A stretch of DNA of 64,000 bases from Pseudomonas anguilliseptica (GTDB lineage: Bacteria > Pseudomonadota > Gammaproteobacteria > Pseudomonadales > Pseudomonadaceae), in NCBI RefSeq assembly GCF_021375795.1, contig NZ_JAEIOI010000001.1:1240001-1304000 (forward strand), in the 5' to 3' direction. Shown one piece after another: positions 1-12,214 of the stretch. The translations under genes were made by a program, and so were the position numbers. The notes below the pieces were generated by a model. That model searched no databases. It worked only from the letters and a program-made list of their open reading frames with translations, and was not told the DNA's origin. Position 1 is the first letter of the stretch, and each line of letters opens with the position of its first letter.

Positions 1-1
1 A

Positions 2-136
2 GCCCATCCGGACCCGGACAGCGCCAAGTGCGACGGCCCTTGCGCCTTGCGCCTGGACAAGCTGGAGCCGTTCCTCACCCAGCTCAAGCAGCTGGATGAT
101 TTGATCAAGAGTTTTGCGCCGATTGAGACTGCCTGA
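2..136 (+). CDS. kdsA: KDO-8-phosphate synthase, C-terminal end (partial)
   Basis: Only the last 44 codons are present; the reading frame is open from base 2 and stops with TGA at 134-136. The peptide contains [18 protein letters not shown] and ends in [11 protein letters not shown], which I recognise as the C-terminus of 2-dehydro-3-deoxyphosphooctonate aldolase. The enzyme condenses phosphoenolpyruvate with arabinose 5-phosphate in the cytoplasm to make KDO 8-phosphate for lipopolysaccharide. It lies directly upstream of eno, the usual Pseudomonas order, and eno supplies the PEP substrate. The 5' part is outside the window, so its start and regulation cannot be judged. Confidence 0.85.
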   Translation, partial: AHPDPDSAKCDGPCALRLDKLEPFLTQLKQLDDLIKSFAPIETA

Positions 137-163
137 AACGGCAAATCTTCGGTAAAGTGCTGC

Positions 164-1571
<1,408 letters not shown>

Positions 1572-1590
1572 ACCCAGGCATGGTAAAAGA

Positions 1591-1615
1591 GGGGCGGCGC
1601 GAGTCGCCCCTTTTT
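1591..1615 (+). terminator. Intrinsic terminator after eno
   Basis: GGGGCGGC / GTCGCCCC form an 8-pair stem with one G-T pair and a GCGA loop, followed by TTTTT. It lies 20 bases after the eno stop and ends 21 bases before the ftsB start. Its loop and stem resemble the rsmZ terminator at 12085. Confidence 0.8.
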
Positions 1616-1636
1616 CGTTCGGAAGCTTTCTACGCT

Positions 1637-1918
1637 ATGCGCAATAACTTTTACTGGGTATTTATCGTGCTGATTGCCGTGTTGGCAGGCCTGCAGTATC
1701 GCCTGTGGGTCGGCGATGGCAGCCTGGCGCAGGTGGCCCAGTTGCAGCAGCAGATCGCCGATCAACAGGGCGAAAACCAGCAGCTGCAAGAGCGCAATCG
1801 GATTCTTGAAGCCGAAGTGCTGGAGCTGAAAAGCGGGATGGAAACCGTCGAAGAGCGTGCGCGCCATGAGCTGGGCATGCTTAAAGAGGGCGAAACCCTC
1901 TATCAGTTGGCTGAATGA
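1637..1918 (+). CDS. ftsB: Cell division protein FtsB
   Basis: FtsB is a bitopic inner-membrane protein of the divisome that forms the FtsQLB complex and helps activate septal peptidoglycan synthesis by FtsWI. The 93-residue product has a short cytoplasmic start (MRNNFYW), one membrane span at about residues 5-22 and a periplasmic leucine/glutamine coiled coil (LQQQIADQQGENQQLQERN) at about 33-70, exactly the family layout. The start at 1637 was chosen because the upstream extension of the frame runs through the eno terminator. The Shine-Dalgarno is weak. The stop overlaps the ispD start by 4 bases (ATGA), so ispD is translationally coupled. Confidence 0.93.
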   Translation: MRNNFYWVFIVLIAVLAGLQYRLWVGDGSLAQVAQLQQQIADQQGENQQLQERNRILEAEVLELKSGMETVEERARHELGMLKEGETLYQLAE

Positions 1919-2625
1919 ATACGTCCGTATTACCCCCTTTCTGGGCGTTGATCCCTGCTGCCGGTATTGGCAGCCGGATGCGCGCCGACCGGCCCAAGCA
2001 GTACCTGCAACTGGCCGGCAAAAGCATTATCGAACATACCCTGGCGTGCTTTCTTGAGCATCCGCAGCTGCGGGCCGTGGTGGTCAGTCTGGCGACGGAT
2101 GATCCCTACTGGCTGACCCTGAGTTGTGCCCATGATCCGCGCATCCATCGTGCCGATGGTGGTGCCGAGCGCGCTGATTCGGTGCTTAGCGGCCTGCTGC
2201 GCCTCACTGAACTGGGTGCTCAAGAGCAGGATTGGGTGCTGGTGCACGATGCGGCGCGGCCCAACCTGGCGCGCAGCGATCTTGACTTGCTGCTCAGCGA
2301 ACTGGCCGATGACCCGGTCGGCGGCCTGTTGGCCGTGCCGGCGCGCGATACGCTCAAGCGTGCTGGTGCTGATGGCCGGGTGCAGGCTACGGTGGATCGC
2401 TCAACCATCTGGCAGGCTTTTACCCCGCAGATGTTCCGCCTTGGCGAGTTGCAGCGTGCCTTGGCTGATGCCTTGATTGCCGGTGTGGCGATTACCGATG
2501 AGGCCTCCGCTATCGAGTGGTCCGGACAGGCACCGCGCCTGATCGAGGGGCGTGCGGATAACCTGAAAGTCACTCGCCCGGAAGACTTGCGCAGTCTGGC
2601 CAGTCTTTGGCACCTCAAGAGCTAA
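1915..2625 (+). CDS. ispD: 2-C-methyl-D-erythritol 4-phosphate cytidylyltransferase
   Basis: IspD transfers CMP from CTP to methylerythritol 4-phosphate in the non-mevalonate isoprenoid pathway. The nucleotide-binding loop AAGIGSRMRADRPKQYL is at the N-terminus (about residues 13-29) and the substrate-binding VHDAARPNL is at about 108-116. The length of 236 residues is typical. It overlaps ftsB by 4 bases and probably shares its transcript. The next pathway enzyme encoded here, ispF, is 3.2 kb downstream. In many proteobacteria ispD and ispF are adjacent; here the formaldehyde genes lie between them. Confidence 0.95.
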   Translation: MNTSVLPPFWALIPAAGIGSRMRADRPKQYLQLAGKSIIEHTLACFLEHPQLRAVVVSLATDDPYWLTLSCAHDPRIHRADGGAERADSVLSGLLRLTELGAQEQDWVLVHDAARPNLARSDLDLLLSELADDPVGGLLAVPARDTLKRAGADGRVQATVDRSTIWQAFTPQMFRLGELQRALADALIAGVAITDEASAIEWSGQAPRLIEGRADNLKVTRPEDLRSLASLWHLKS

Positions 2626-2677
2626 GAGCCTGTTTTTAACGCAGCAGGGCCGACGCGTAGCAGATCGTAAACAGGTT

Positions 2678-2678
<1 letters not shown>
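2626..2678. terminator. Inverted repeat between convergent ispD and gfnR
   Basis: GAGCCTGTTT (2626-2635) and AAACAGGTTC (2669-2678) are nearly perfect inverted copies with a 33-base loop and T/A-rich inner edges, placed exactly between the two convergent stop codons. It probably serves as a bidirectional terminator, although the long loop is atypical. Confidence 0.4.
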
Positions 2679-4802
<2,124 letters not shown>

Positions 4803-4842
4803 TCACGCTGGGCGGCTGTGATGGCCGCCCACTGGAGGCCTT

Positions 4843-5688
4843 ATGACCTTGGAAAATATTTCCTGCCAGAAGAGTGCCGGTGGTTGGCACAAGCGCTATC
4901 GCCATCGTTCGGCGGTGCTGGGTTGCGACATGGTGTTTGCTGTGTATCTGCCGCCGCAGGCTGAGCAGGGCGGCACATTGCCGGTGCTGTACTGGCTGAG
5001 CGGGCTGACCTGCACCGATGAGAACTTTATGCAGAAGGCCGGCGCGCACAAGCTGGCGGCCGAGCAGGGGTTGATCATCGTTGCGCCGGATACCAGCCCA
5101 CGTGGTCCCGATGTGCCGGATGATCCGGACAAGGCCTGGGATTTCGGTCTGGGTGCCGGCTTCTACCTGAACGCCACCCAAGAGCCCTGGGCGCGGCATT
5201 ACCGCATGTACGACTACGTGGTGCAGGAACTGCCGGCGCTGATCGAGGCGAACTTTCCCGTATCCGACAAGCGCGGTATCAGCGGCCACTCCATGGGCGG
5301 GCACGGTGCATTGGTCTGCGCCTTGCGCAATCCGGGGCGCTATCAGTCGTTGTCGGCCTTTGCGCCGATCAGCAACCCGAGCAACTGTCCCTGGGGTGAG
5401 AAGGCGTTTTCGCGCTATCTCGGCGATGAACGTTCGCGCTGGCGCGAATGGGACGCCTGCGTCTTGCTCAGCGAAGCCACGGAAAAGCTGCCGATTCTGG
5501 TCGATCAGGGTGATCGTGATGACTTCCTGGAAAACCAGCTCAAGCCGGATGCGCTGAAGGCTGCGGCGCAGGCCGCAGGTCATCCGCTGACTCTGCGTCT
5601 GCAGCCGGGCTACGACCACAGCTACTACTTTATCGCCAGCTTTATCGATGACCACCTGCGTCATCACGCCAAGGCGTTGTTGGGCTGA
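4843..5688 (+). CDS. fghA: S-formylglutathione hydrolase
   Basis: This alpha/beta-hydrolase cleaves S-formylglutathione to formate and glutathione, the second step after AdhC. The nucleophile elbow [10 protein letters not shown] (about residues 147-156) contains the catalytic serine, and the aspartate and histidine of the triad can be placed in [10 protein letters not shown] and GYDHSYYF. The N-terminal half has the conserved [13 protein letters not shown] segment of the esterase D family. The length of 281 residues is typical. The ATG at 4843 follows GGAGG. A short hairpin (GGGCGGC/GGCCGCCC) occupies the adhC-fghA gap. Confidence 0.95.
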   Translation: MTLENISCQKSAGGWHKRYRHRSAVLGCDMVFAVYLPPQAEQGGTLPVLYWLSGLTCTDENFMQKAGAHKLAAEQGLIIVAPDTSPRGPDVPDDPDKAWDFGLGAGFYLNATQEPWARHYRMYDYVVQELPALIEANFPVSDKRGISGHSMGGHGALVCALRNPGRYQSLSAFAPISNPSNCPWGEKAFSRYLGDERSRWREWDACVLLSEATEKLPILVDQGDRDDFLENQLKPDALKAAAQAAGHPLTLRLQPGYDHSYYFIASFIDDHLRHHAKALLG

Positions 5689-5746
5689 ACCGCTACTGAC
5701 CGACGGCCAGCTAGCCGGGTTGATCCTGTAGCTTTCAGTTAGAATC

Positions 5747-5769
5747 ACGCCCTGACTTTTTCAGGGCGT
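5747..5769 (+). promoter_or_regulatory. Perfect 9-bp hairpin in the ispF leader
   Basis: ACGCCCTGA (5747-5755) pairs perfectly with TCAGGGCGT (5761-5769) around a CTTTT loop. It ends 8 bases before the ispF ATG. The only Shine-Dalgarno-like bases (CAGGG) are inside its 3' arm, so the folded form would hide the ribosome site. It could also act as an imperfect terminator for fghA, but there is no T-run. Confidence 0.5.
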
Positions 5770-5777
5770 TGTTTCTT

Positions 5778-6251
5778 ATGCGTATTGGCCACGGCTACGA
5801 TGTGCACCGCTTCGGTGAGGGCGACTTCATCACCCTGGGCGGCGTGCAGATTCCCCATAAATTCGGCCTGCTGGCTCACTCCGATGGTGACGTGCTGCTG
5901 CATGCCCTGAGCGATGCTTTGCTCGGCGCGGCCGCGTTGGGTGATATCGGCAAACACTTCCCCGATACCGACCCGACCTTCAAGGGCGCCGACAGTCGCG
6001 TGCTGCTGCGCCATGTGCTCGGTCTGGTGCATGCCAAGGGCTGGCAGGTGGGCAATGTCGACGCCACCATCGTCGCCCAGGCGCCGAAGATGGCACCGCA
6101 TATCGAGACCATGCGCGCGCGGATTGCCGAGGACCTGCAGGTGAGCCTGGATCAGGTCAACGTCAAGGCCACTACCACCGAGAAACTCGGCTTTACCGGG
6201 CGTGAAGAAGGCATTGCCGTGTATGCTGTCGCGCTGTTGGTCGCTCGATGA
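5778..6251 (+). CDS. ispF: 2-C-methyl-D-erythritol 2,4-cyclodiphosphate synthase
   Basis: IspF is a trimeric zinc enzyme that cyclises CDP-methylerythritol 2-phosphate with release of CMP. The metal-binding D-x-H is in [11 protein letters not shown] at the N-terminus, followed by [18 protein letters not shown] and GDIGKHFPD, all family signatures. The length of 157 residues is normal. The start was set at MRIGHGYD (5778); the two extra in-frame residues upstream fall in the leader hairpin. The stop overlaps the truD start by 4 bases. Confidence 0.96.
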   Translation: MRIGHGYDVHRFGEGDFITLGGVQIPHKFGLLAHSDGDVLLHALSDALLGAAALGDIGKHFPDTDPTFKGADSRVLLRHVLGLVHAKGWQVGNVDATIVAQAPKMAPHIETMRARIAEDLQVSLDQVNVKATTTEKLGFTGREEGIAVYAVALLVAR

Positions 6252-7306
6252 ATGAACTCGAATTGCTCGGCCCGCGCGCCTATGGCGAACCTTGTGGCAC
6301 GGCGGTGCTCAAGGCTGTGGCGGAAGATTTTCAGGTCGATGAAGTACTGGATATTCCCCTGGCAGGCGAGGGTGAGCACCTTTGGCTATGGGTGGAAAAG
6401 CGCGAGCTGAACACCGAGGAAGCGGCCAAGCGTATTGCCCGCGCGGCCGGCGTGCCGTTGAAGTTGATCAGCTACGCCGGGCTCAAGGATCGTCAGGCGC
6501 TGACCCGTCAGTGGTTCAGCCTGCACTTGCCGGGCAAGGTCGATCCCGACCTGAGCGCCGCCGAAGATGCCAGCTTGAGCATCCTCAAGCAGGTGCGGCA
6601 TACCCGCAAACTGCAGCGCGGCGCTCACGCGGCCAATGGTTTTACCCTGCGCCTGACCCAGCTGGCTGCGGATCGCGAGGCGCTGGATCAGCGTCTGACC
6701 CAGATCGCCGCTCAGGGCATTCCCAATTATTACGGCTTGCAGCGTTTCGGCCATGAAGGCGGCAATGTCGCCCATGCCCGGCACTTTGCGGCGAACAAGA
6801 GCCTGCCGGAGAAGCGCAATGTGCGTTCGCGGGTGCTCTCGGCAGCACGCAGTTATCTGTTCAATCAGGTGCTGGCTGAGCGGGTCGCCGCCGGCACCTG
6901 GAATCAGGCGCTGCTGGGGGATCTGCTGGCCTTTACCGACAGCCGCAGCTTCTTTTCGGCCGGCGAGGCGGAGTGCAGCGATCCGCGTCTGGCGATTCTC
7001 GATCTGCACCCAACGGGCCCGCTTTGGGGCGCAGGCGTCTCTGGCGCTGCGGGTATCGCGCAAGCGCTGGAGCAGGATCTGGCCGCACGCGAAAGCGTCT
7101 TGGTCGACTGGTTGGCAGAAGCAGACATGACGCACGAACGGCGTATCCTGCGCCTCCCCATTGGCGGCCTGTCGTGGCATTATCCCGAGCCTGACATTCT
7201 GCAACTGGAATTCGTCCTGCCGGCTGGATGCTTTGCCACCGTTTTGGTGCGTGAGCTCGTCGATCTGTTGCCTGCAGGGCAGACGGACAACCCATGCGTA
7301 TTCTGA
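6248..7306 (+). CDS. truD: tRNA pseudouridine(13) synthase
   Basis: TruD isomerises uridine 13 of certain tRNAs to pseudouridine. The catalytic aspartate lies in the diagnostic [14 protein letters not shown] (about residues 76-89), and the inserted TRUD domain follows with NYYGLQRFG and later FNQVLAERV. The length of 352 residues matches the family. It overlaps ispF by 4 bases (ATGA) and surE by 13 bases, so ispF-truD-surE-pcm are almost certainly one translationally coupled operon. Confidence 0.96.
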   Translation: MNELELLGPRAYGEPCGTAVLKAVAEDFQVDEVLDIPLAGEGEHLWLWVEKRELNTEEAAKRIARAAGVPLKLISYAGLKDRQALTRQWFSLHLPGKVDPDLSAAEDASLSILKQVRHTRKLQRGAHAANGFTLRLTQLAADREALDQRLTQIAAQGIPNYYGLQRFGHEGGNVAHARHFAANKSLPEKRNVRSRVLSAARSYLFNQVLAERVAAGTWNQALLGDLLAFTDSRSFFSAGEAECSDPRLAILDLHPTGPLWGAGVSGAAGIAQALEQDLAARESVLVDWLAEADMTHERRILRLPIGGLSWHYPEPDILQLEFVLPAGCFATVLVRELVDLLPAGQTDNPCVF

Positions 7307-8043
7307 TTTCCAATGATGACGGCGTTGCTGCGCCAGGCCTGGCTGCGCTGCATGCGGCGTTGGCCGACTATGCCGAGTGCACGGTGATTGCCCCCGATCA
7401 GGACAAGAGCGGCGCGAGCAGCTCGCTCACCCTCGATCGCCCGCTGCACCCGACCACGCTGCCTAATGGCTATATCAGCCTTAACGGTACGCCGACCGAT
7501 TGCGTGCACCTGGGCCTTAACGGCCTGCTGCCGCAAGTCGCGGATCTGGTGGTGTCCGGCATCAACCTGGGCGCCAATCTGGGCGACGACGTGCTGTATT
7601 CCGGCACCGTTGCTGCAGCTCTCGAAGGGCGCTTTCTGACGCGTCCGGCGTTTGCCTTCTCTCTGCTTTCACGCCTGCCGGATAACCTGCCGACTGCTGC
7701 CTATTTCGCCCGCAAGCTGGTCGAGGCGCATGAGCAGCTCGATCTGCCGCCGCGCACCGTACTCAATGTGAATATTCCCAACCTGCCGCTGGAGCATATC
7801 CGTGGCATCCAACTGACCCGCCTGGGACACCGCGCCCGCGCTGCGGCGCCGGTCAAAGTGGTCAATCCGCGCGGAAAAGAGGGTTACTGGATCTCGGTGG
7901 CCGGTGATGCCGAAGATGGCGGCCCCGGTACGGATTTCCATGCGGTAATGCAGGGCTATGTTTCGGTCACCCCGCTGCAGCTGGACCGTACTTTTGCTGA
8001 TGGCTTCAACAGCCTGCAGCCCTGGCTGGAGGGGCTGCTGTGA
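7294..8043 (+). CDS. surE: 5'/3'-nucleotidase SurE
   Basis: SurE is a metal-dependent phosphatase acting on nucleoside monophosphates and short polyphosphates, linked to stationary-phase survival. The acidic metal site [14 protein letters not shown] is at the N-terminus, and the conserved [17 protein letters not shown] and [19 protein letters not shown] follow in order. The length of 249 residues is normal. The gene starts inside the end of truD and ends overlapping the GTG start of pcm, keeping the surE-pcm-nlpD-rpoS order typical of gamma-proteobacteria. Confidence 0.97.
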   Translation: MRILISNDDGVAAPGLAALHAALADYAECTVIAPDQDKSGASSSLTLDRPLHPTTLPNGYISLNGTPTDCVHLGLNGLLPQVADLVVSGINLGANLGDDVLYSGTVAAALEGRFLTRPAFAFSLLSRLPDNLPTAAYFARKLVEAHEQLDLPPRTVLNVNIPNLPLEHIRGIQLTRLGHRARAAAPVKVVNPRGKEGYWISVAGDAEDGGPGTDFHAVMQGYVSVTPLQLDRTFADGFNSLQPWLEGLL

Positions 8044-8720
8044 TCCGCCGGGAACAGGATGAGTTGCACCATCGCGGCATCGGCATGACCTCGCAGCGCA
8101 CCCGCGAGCGGCTGATTCAGCGACTTTACGAGGAAGGGCTGTCCAACGCCCATGTGCTGGAAACTATTCGCCGCACGCCCCGTCATCTGTTTGTTGATGA
8201 AGCCCTTGCCCATCGCGCCTATGAAGACACCGCCCTGCCAATCGGCAACAACCAGACCATCTCGCAGCCCTATATGGTTGCGCGCATGAGCGAGCTGTTG
8301 CTGGCGGCAGGTCCTTTGGACAAGGTACTGGAGATCGGTACCGGCTCGGGCTATCAGACCGCGATTCTGGCGCAGCTGGTTGAGCGCGTATTCAGCGTCG
8401 AGCGCATCCAGGGCCTGCAGGAAAAAGCCAAGGAGCGCCTGGCCCAGCTCAATCTGCGCAATGTGGTATTTCGCTGGGGCGATGGCTGGGAGGGCTGGAA
8501 TGCTCTGGGCCCATACAACGGCATCATCGTCACGGCAGCGGCGGCCAATGTGCCGCAAGCGTTGCTCGACCAGCTGGCTCCAGGTGGGCGTCTGGTGATC
8601 CCGGTCGGTGCGGGAGATGTGCAGGAATTGTTGCTGATTGTCCGCGAGGACGACGGCTTCTCCCGGCATGTGCTCGATGCGGTGCGTTTTGTACCGCTGC
8701 TAAATGGGCCGCTGGCCTGA
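8040..8720 (+). CDS. pcm: Protein-L-isoaspartate O-methyltransferase
   Basis: This enzyme methylates L-isoaspartyl residues with S-adenosylmethionine to start repair of aged proteins. The SAM-binding motif [15 protein letters not shown] is at about residues 96-110 and the family signature [20 protein letters not shown] is just upstream. Two starts are possible: GTG at 8040, which overlaps the surE stop and has a strong GGAGGGG site, and ATG at 8085 ([10 protein letters not shown]), which gives the 211-residue length I recall for P. aeruginosa. I list the longer one because of the better ribosome site. Confidence 0.93.
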   Translation: MIRREQDELHHRGIGMTSQRTRERLIQRLYEEGLSNAHVLETIRRTPRHLFVDEALAHRAYEDTALPIGNNQTISQPYMVARMSELLLAAGPLDKVLEIGTGSGYQTAILAQLVERVFSVERIQGLQEKAKERLAQLNLRNVVFRWGDGWEGWNALGPYNGIIVTAAAANVPQALLDQLAPGGRLVIPVGAGDVQELLLIVREDDGFSRHVLDAVRFVPLLNGPLA

Positions 8721-8743
8721 TTCGATTGTTTACGGATGAACCC

Positions 8744-9682
8744 ATGAAGAAGTATTTCCTGCTCTACGCCAAAGGCATTGCCATGGGCGCTGCTGACGTC
8801 GTGCCGGGTGTGTCGGGTGGCACTATCGCGTTTGTCAGTGGTATCTATGACGAACTGCTGCGTTCGATTGCCAGTGTGCCAATCGCTTTGGGTCTGCTGT
8901 TGCGCGGGCGTATTGCCGAGGCCTGGAAGGCCGCCAATGCAACATTTCTGCTGGTGCTGCTGCTGGGCATCATGACCAGTGTGTTGAGCCTGGCGCGCTT
9001 GATCACCTATTTATTGGCCGAACAGCCGATTCCGGTCTGGTCATTCTTTTTTGGCCTGATTCTGGTGTCCACCCACCTGGTGGTCAGGGAAATTCAGCGC
9101 TGGAACTGGACACGGGTGGTCAGTCTGCTGCTGGGTGTGGCGTTCGCCTACTGGATTACCGTTGCCGCTCCGTTGCAGTGGGGGCATGACCCGTTGAGCC
9201 TATTCCTGGCGGGTGCCATCGCCATCTGCGCGATGATTCTGCCAGGCATTTCCGGCAGCTTTTTGCTGGTACTGATGGGCCTTTACAGCTTTGTGTTGGG
9301 AGCGGTGAAGAGCCTGGACATCACTGTGTTGTTGATCTTCGCCAGCGGTTGCCTGGTGGGGATTGTCAGTTTTGCCGGTTTCCTGCGTTGGTTGCTGGCT
9401 CGCTGGCGTGACCTGACCCTGGCATTTCTGACTGGGCTGATGGTCGGCTCGCTGAACAAGATCTGGCCCTGGAAGGAAACCCTGAGCTGGCGTACTGACA
9501 GCCATGGTGCACAGGTGCCTGTATTGCAAAACAACCTCTGGCCTGAGCGTTTCGCAGAGGTCAGCGGGCAGGATCCACAGGTGCTGTTAGCCATTGTGTT
9601 GGCCGTTGCCGGTATTGCCCTGGTGTTGGGTCTGGAGTGGTTGGCAAGTCGTAGCCTGCAAAGCGCTGGTGATAACCCATAA
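8744..9682 (+). CDS. DUF368 membrane protein, probable polyprenyl-phosphate transporter
   Basis: This 312-residue polytopic inner-membrane protein belongs to the DUF368 family, recognised by the N-terminal GAADVVPGVSGGTIAFVSGIY and the second, related CAMILPGISGSFLLVLMGLY in the middle, which suggests an internal duplication. About eight to ten hydrophobic segments are visible. DUF368 proteins (PopT) have been reported to recycle undecaprenyl phosphate across the inner membrane for cell-wall and LPS synthesis; applying that here is by family. The start at 8744 (MKKYFLL) was preferred to an earlier in-frame ATG at 8726 because homologues begin with this hydrophobic segment. It sits between pcm and nlpD. 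Confidence 0.85.
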   Translation: MKKYFLLYAKGIAMGAADVVPGVSGGTIAFVSGIYDELLRSIASVPIALGLLLRGRIAEAWKAANATFLLVLLLGIMTSVLSLARLITYLLAEQPIPVWSFFFGLILVSTHLVVREIQRWNWTRVVSLLLGVAFAYWITVAAPLQWGHDPLSLFLAGAIAICAMILPGISGSFLLVLMGLYSFVLGAVKSLDITVLLIFASGCLVGIVSFAGFLRWLLARWRDLTLAFLTGLMVGSLNKIWPWKETLSWRTDSHGAQVPVLQNNLWPERFAEVSGQDPQVLLAIVLAVAGIALVLGLEWLASRSLQSAGDNP

Positions 9683-9732
9683 TTGCGGCACAATGCATGC
9701 CAGCAAGATGTAGTCAGTTTCGGGAGACGCAG

Positions 9733-10593
9733 GTGAGTTTCACAGCCATTCAATTGCCGAATCGCGTCAGCGGTGCCCGTAGCCTGTTGAGTGGCCTTGT
9801 CCTCAGTGCGCTGCTTAGCGCCTGCGCGAGCCCGCCACCGGGTGGGGTGAAAGTGGTTGATCGCAACCATGGAGGTGGTGCCAGTCAGGCGCCGCAGCGT
9901 CAGCCGGTCAGTAGTGGGCAATACCAAGTGCAGCGTGGCGATACCCTGTACTCCATCGCGTTCCGCTTTGGCTGGGACTGGAAAGCACTGGCGGCCCGTA
10001 ACGGTATTGCGCCGCCTTATCTGATTCGGGTTGGCCAGGTCATTCGTTTTGACGGCCAGCCGGCCAGTCGACCGCCAGTTGTCGCGACTGCACCTGTGGT
10101 AGTTGCTCAGCCGTCCAGTCGTCCAAGCACACCGGTGCAGGGCCGGCCCGTACAGACCACGCCGCCAGCACCGGTGAAGACAACCCCAAGCGTGACTGCG
10201 CTGCCGCCAACTCAGCGTTCTGCTTCCGGATGGTTATGGCCCTCCAATGGCCCGGTTATCGGGCGATTTTCCTCAAACGGCAGTTTGAATAAAGGCATTG
10301 ATATCGCCGGAGAATTGGGCCAGCCTGTTTTAGCTGCGTCTGATGGTTCAGTGGTCTACGCCGGGAGTGGTTTACGGGGCTACGGCGAATTGGTAATCAT
10401 CAAACATAGCGATACCTACGTAAGCGCCTACGGTCATAACCGCAGGCTGTTGGTGCAGGAGGGGCAACAGGTCAAAGCCGGGCAGAAAATTGCCGAGATG
10501 GGTTCCACAGGAACCGACCGGGTGAAGCTGCATTTTGAAGTGCGCCGCCAGGGTAAACCTGTAGACCCGCTGCAATACCTGCCACGACGTTGA
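9733..10593 (+). CDS. nlpD: Lipoprotein NlpD, LysM and degenerate M23 domains
   Basis: NlpD is an outer-membrane lipoprotein that activates the amidase AmiC during cell separation. The signal peptide ends in a lipobox (LSALLSAC, cysteine at about residue 31). It is followed by a LysM peptidoglycan-binding domain (YQVQRGDTLYSIAFRFGW), a Pro/Thr-rich linker and a C-terminal M23-like domain. The M23 zinc site is broken: the usual HxxxD appears as NKGID, consistent with an activator rather than a peptidase. The GTG at 9733 has GGGAG at 6 bases and gives a proper signal peptide. In relatives the main rpoS promoter lies inside nlpD. Confidence 0.93.
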   Translation: MSFTAIQLPNRVSGARSLLSGLVLSALLSACASPPPGGVKVVDRNHGGGASQAPQRQPVSSGQYQVQRGDTLYSIAFRFGWDWKALAARNGIAPPYLIRVGQVIRFDGQPASRPPVVATAPVVVAQPSSRPSTPVQGRPVQTTPPAPVKTTPSVTALPPTQRSASGWLWPSNGPVIGRFSSNGSLNKGIDIAGELGQPVLAASDGSVVYAGSGLRGYGELVIIKHSDTYVSAYGHNRRLLVQEGQQVKAGQKIAEMGSTGTDRVKLHFEVRRQGKPVDPLQYLPRR

Positions 10594-10602
10594 TCTAGCG
10601 CT

Positions 10603-10634
10603 AGCCTGTCTCCACCACGTGGGAGGGACAGGCT
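10603..10634 (+). promoter_or_regulatory. Hairpin in the nlpD-rpoS gap
   Basis: AGCCTGTC (10603-10610) pairs with GACAGGCT (10627-10634), with partial pairing inside the 16-base loop. No T-run follows, so it looks more like structure in the rpoS leader RNA than an intrinsic terminator. Function is inferred only from position. Confidence 0.4.
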
Positions 10635-10698
10635 TTGGTGTAACCAGGGACTTGGTCACGCTAGGGCTTGCTGTCGAACTCAGCAAGGAATAACAAAA

Positions 10699-11709
10699 AT
10701 GGCTCTCAATAAAAAAGAAGCGCCGGAGTTTGACGTCGATGATGAAGTGCTCCTGATGGAGCCCGCTATTGTCCTTGACGATGATTCAGACGAAGAAGCG
10801 CAACCGCCACTTTCCCGCAGCAAAGCAAAAGCGTCCGCTACCAGCAGCAAGCAACACAAATATATCGATTACACCCGTGCACTCGACGCCACTCAGCTGT
10901 ACCTCAATGAAATCGGCTTTTCCCCTCTCCTGACTCCTGAAGAAGAAGTGTTCTTCGCGCGCTTGGCGCAGAAGGGTGATCCCGCCGGCCGCAAGCGCAT
11001 GATCGAAAGCAACCTGCGCCTGGTAGTGAAGATCGCCCGTCGTTACGTCAATCGCGGTTTGTCCCTGTTGGATCTGATTGAAGAGGGTAACCTCGGTCTG
11101 ATTCGTGCGGTCGAGAAGTTCGACCCTGAGCGTGGTTTCCGTTTCTCGACCTATGCAACCTGGTGGATCCGTCAGACCATCGAACGGGCGATCATGAATC
11201 AGACCCGTACCATTCGTTTACCCATTCATGTGGTCAAAGAGCTCAACGTCTACCTGCGTGCTGCTCGCGAATTGACCCAGAAGCTCGACCATGAGCCCTC
11301 GGCAGAAGAAATTGCCAACCTGCTGGAAAAACCGGTGGGTGAAGTCAAACGTATGCTCGGCCTGAACGAGCGGGTTTCCTCGGTAGATGTCTCCCTAGGT
11401 CAGGACTCTGACAAAACCCTGCTCGATACCCTGACTGATGAACGTCCAACAGACCCCTGTGAGTTGCTGCAGGATGATGACCTGTCGCAGAGCATTGACC
11501 AGTGGCTGTCTGAGCTCACCGATAAGCAGCGCGAGGTGGTGATTCGCCGCTTCGGTCTGCGTGGCCATGAAAGCTGCACCTTGGAAGAAGTTGGCCAGGA
11601 AATCGGCCTGACCCGTGAACGGGTGCGGCAGATTCAGGTAGAGGCTCTCAAGCGGCTGCGGGAGATTCTGGAGAAGAATGGGCTTTCGAGTGATTCACTG
11701 TTCCAGTGA
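10699..11709 (+). CDS. rpoS: RNA polymerase sigma factor RpoS (sigma-38)
   Basis: RpoS directs RNA polymerase to stationary-phase and general-stress promoters. The 336-residue protein has an acidic N-terminal tail ([22 protein letters not shown]), region 1.2 ([11 protein letters not shown]), region 2 ([20 protein letters not shown] and [16 protein letters not shown]), region 3 and region 4 with the helix-turn-helix [20 protein letters not shown]. It lacks the long region 1.1 insertion of RpoD. The ATG follows AAGGAA. The gene is followed by a strong terminator and then the GacA-controlled rsmZ, so the stationary-phase sigma factor and the Gac/Rsm output RNA are adjacent. Confidence 0.97.
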   Translation: MALNKKEAPEFDVDDEVLLMEPAIVLDDDSDEEAQPPLSRSKAKASATSSKQHKYIDYTRALDATQLYLNEIGFSPLLTPEEEVFFARLAQKGDPAGRKRMIESNLRLVVKIARRYVNRGLSLLDLIEEGNLGLIRAVEKFDPERGFRFSTYATWWIRQTIERAIMNQTRTIRLPIHVVKELNVYLRAARELTQKLDHEPSAEEIANLLEKPVGEVKRMLGLNERVSSVDVSLGQDSDKTLLDTLTDERPTDPCELLQDDDLSQSIDQWLSELTDKQREVVIRRFGLRGHESCTLEEVGQEIGLTRERVRQIQVEALKRLREILEKNGLSSDSLFQ

Positions 11710-11729
11710 GTGTCAGGCGGTAACCTGAG

Positions 11730-11753
11730 AACCCGGCTTAGGCCGGGTTTTTT
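11730..11753 (+). terminator. Intrinsic terminator after rpoS
   Basis: AACCCGGC (11730-11737), loop TTAG, then GCCGGGTT (11742-11749) running into TTTT. It is 20 bases after the rpoS stop. Confidence 0.88.
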
Positions 11754-11797
11754 ATGGCTTGCAGTTTGTTGGTGTAGGTGTGTTTTGTGAGTGCTTA

Positions 11798-11815
11798 TGT
11801 AAGCCATTGCTTACA
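11798..11815 (+). promoter_or_regulatory. GacA upstream activating sequence for rsmZ
   Basis: TGTAAGCCATTGCTTACA matches the GacA operator consensus TGTAAG-N6-CTTACA without a mismatch. Its centre is about 170 bases before the inferred rsmZ start, the usual spacing for Pseudomonas rsmY/rsmZ. It indicates activation of the sRNA by the GacS/GacA two-component system. Confidence 0.9.
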
Positions 11816-11943
11816 AGGGGCGTAAGCTATCGGTGCTTTAGTAGGGTAGAAAAGCGTCATTTAATTTTATAAGTATTTGTTTTAATTGATTTATTTTTAT
11901 AGTCGTAAAGTCGGGAATGTCGCCGCCTGGGTATTTTCGCTGC

Positions 11944-11971
11944 TTGTTCAGGGCGTCGAAGTGGCTAGTAT
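11944..11971 (+). promoter_or_regulatory. Probable sigma-70 promoter of rsmZ
   Basis: TTGTTC (11944-11949) and TAGTAT (11966-11971) are separated by 16 bases and place the start of transcription near 11978, where the GGA-rich RNA begins. The -35 is weak, as expected for a promoter that depends on GacA. Confidence 0.6.
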
Positions 11972-11977
11972 TACACC

Positions 11978-12110
11978 TGTGCTCAGGGACAAGCACAGGT
12001 TGTCAGGATGACAATCAGGACATCGCAGGACGCGATTCATCAGGACGATGAGCTGGGAAATACAGGGACTAGGGACAAAAGAGTGGGCGACGCGAGTCGC
12101 CCCTTTTTTT
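11978..12110 (+). ncRNA. rsmZ: Small regulatory RNA RsmZ
   Basis: RsmZ sequesters RsmA/CsrA-family translational repressors through repeated GGA motifs. In about 133 bases there are eight GGA motifs, many presented as CAGGGAC, TCAGGAT or GCAGGAC in small hairpins (for example ATCGCAGGACGCGAT and TCATCAGGACGATGA). The RNA ends with an intrinsic terminator. Position between rpoS and fdxA is the conserved Pseudomonas location, and an exact GacA box lies upstream. The 5' end is inferred from the -10 element and may be off by a few bases. No open reading frame of note lies within it. Confidence 0.93.
12085..12110 (+). terminator. Intrinsic terminator of rsmZ
   Basis: GGGCGAC, loop GCGA, GTCGCCC, then C and seven T residues. 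It is part of the rsmZ transcript and resembles the eno terminator in stem and loop. Confidence 0.92.
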
Positions 12111-12164
12111 GCCTGCGTTTTATGCCCTGCGCCTGCTCTTGGCATTTTCTGGCAGCAGAAAAGT

Positions 12165-12189
12165 AAAAACCCGCGCAAGGCGGGTTTTT
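12165..12189 (-). terminator. Intrinsic terminator of fdxA
   Basis: AAAAACCCGC (12165-12174) and GCGGGTTTTT (12180-12189) are perfect inverted copies around GCAAG. With A and T runs on both sides it can work in both directions. It ends the minus-strand fdxA transcript and backs up rsmZ termination. Confidence 0.85.
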
Positions 12190-12214
12190 AGTGTGCAGCG
12201 CACAAATGTAGCGA

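Noticed and set aside
9733..10593. NlpD as an active M23 endopeptidase
   Set aside because: The zinc motif HxxxD is replaced by NKGID, so catalysis is unlikely. It fits the known activator role of NlpD.
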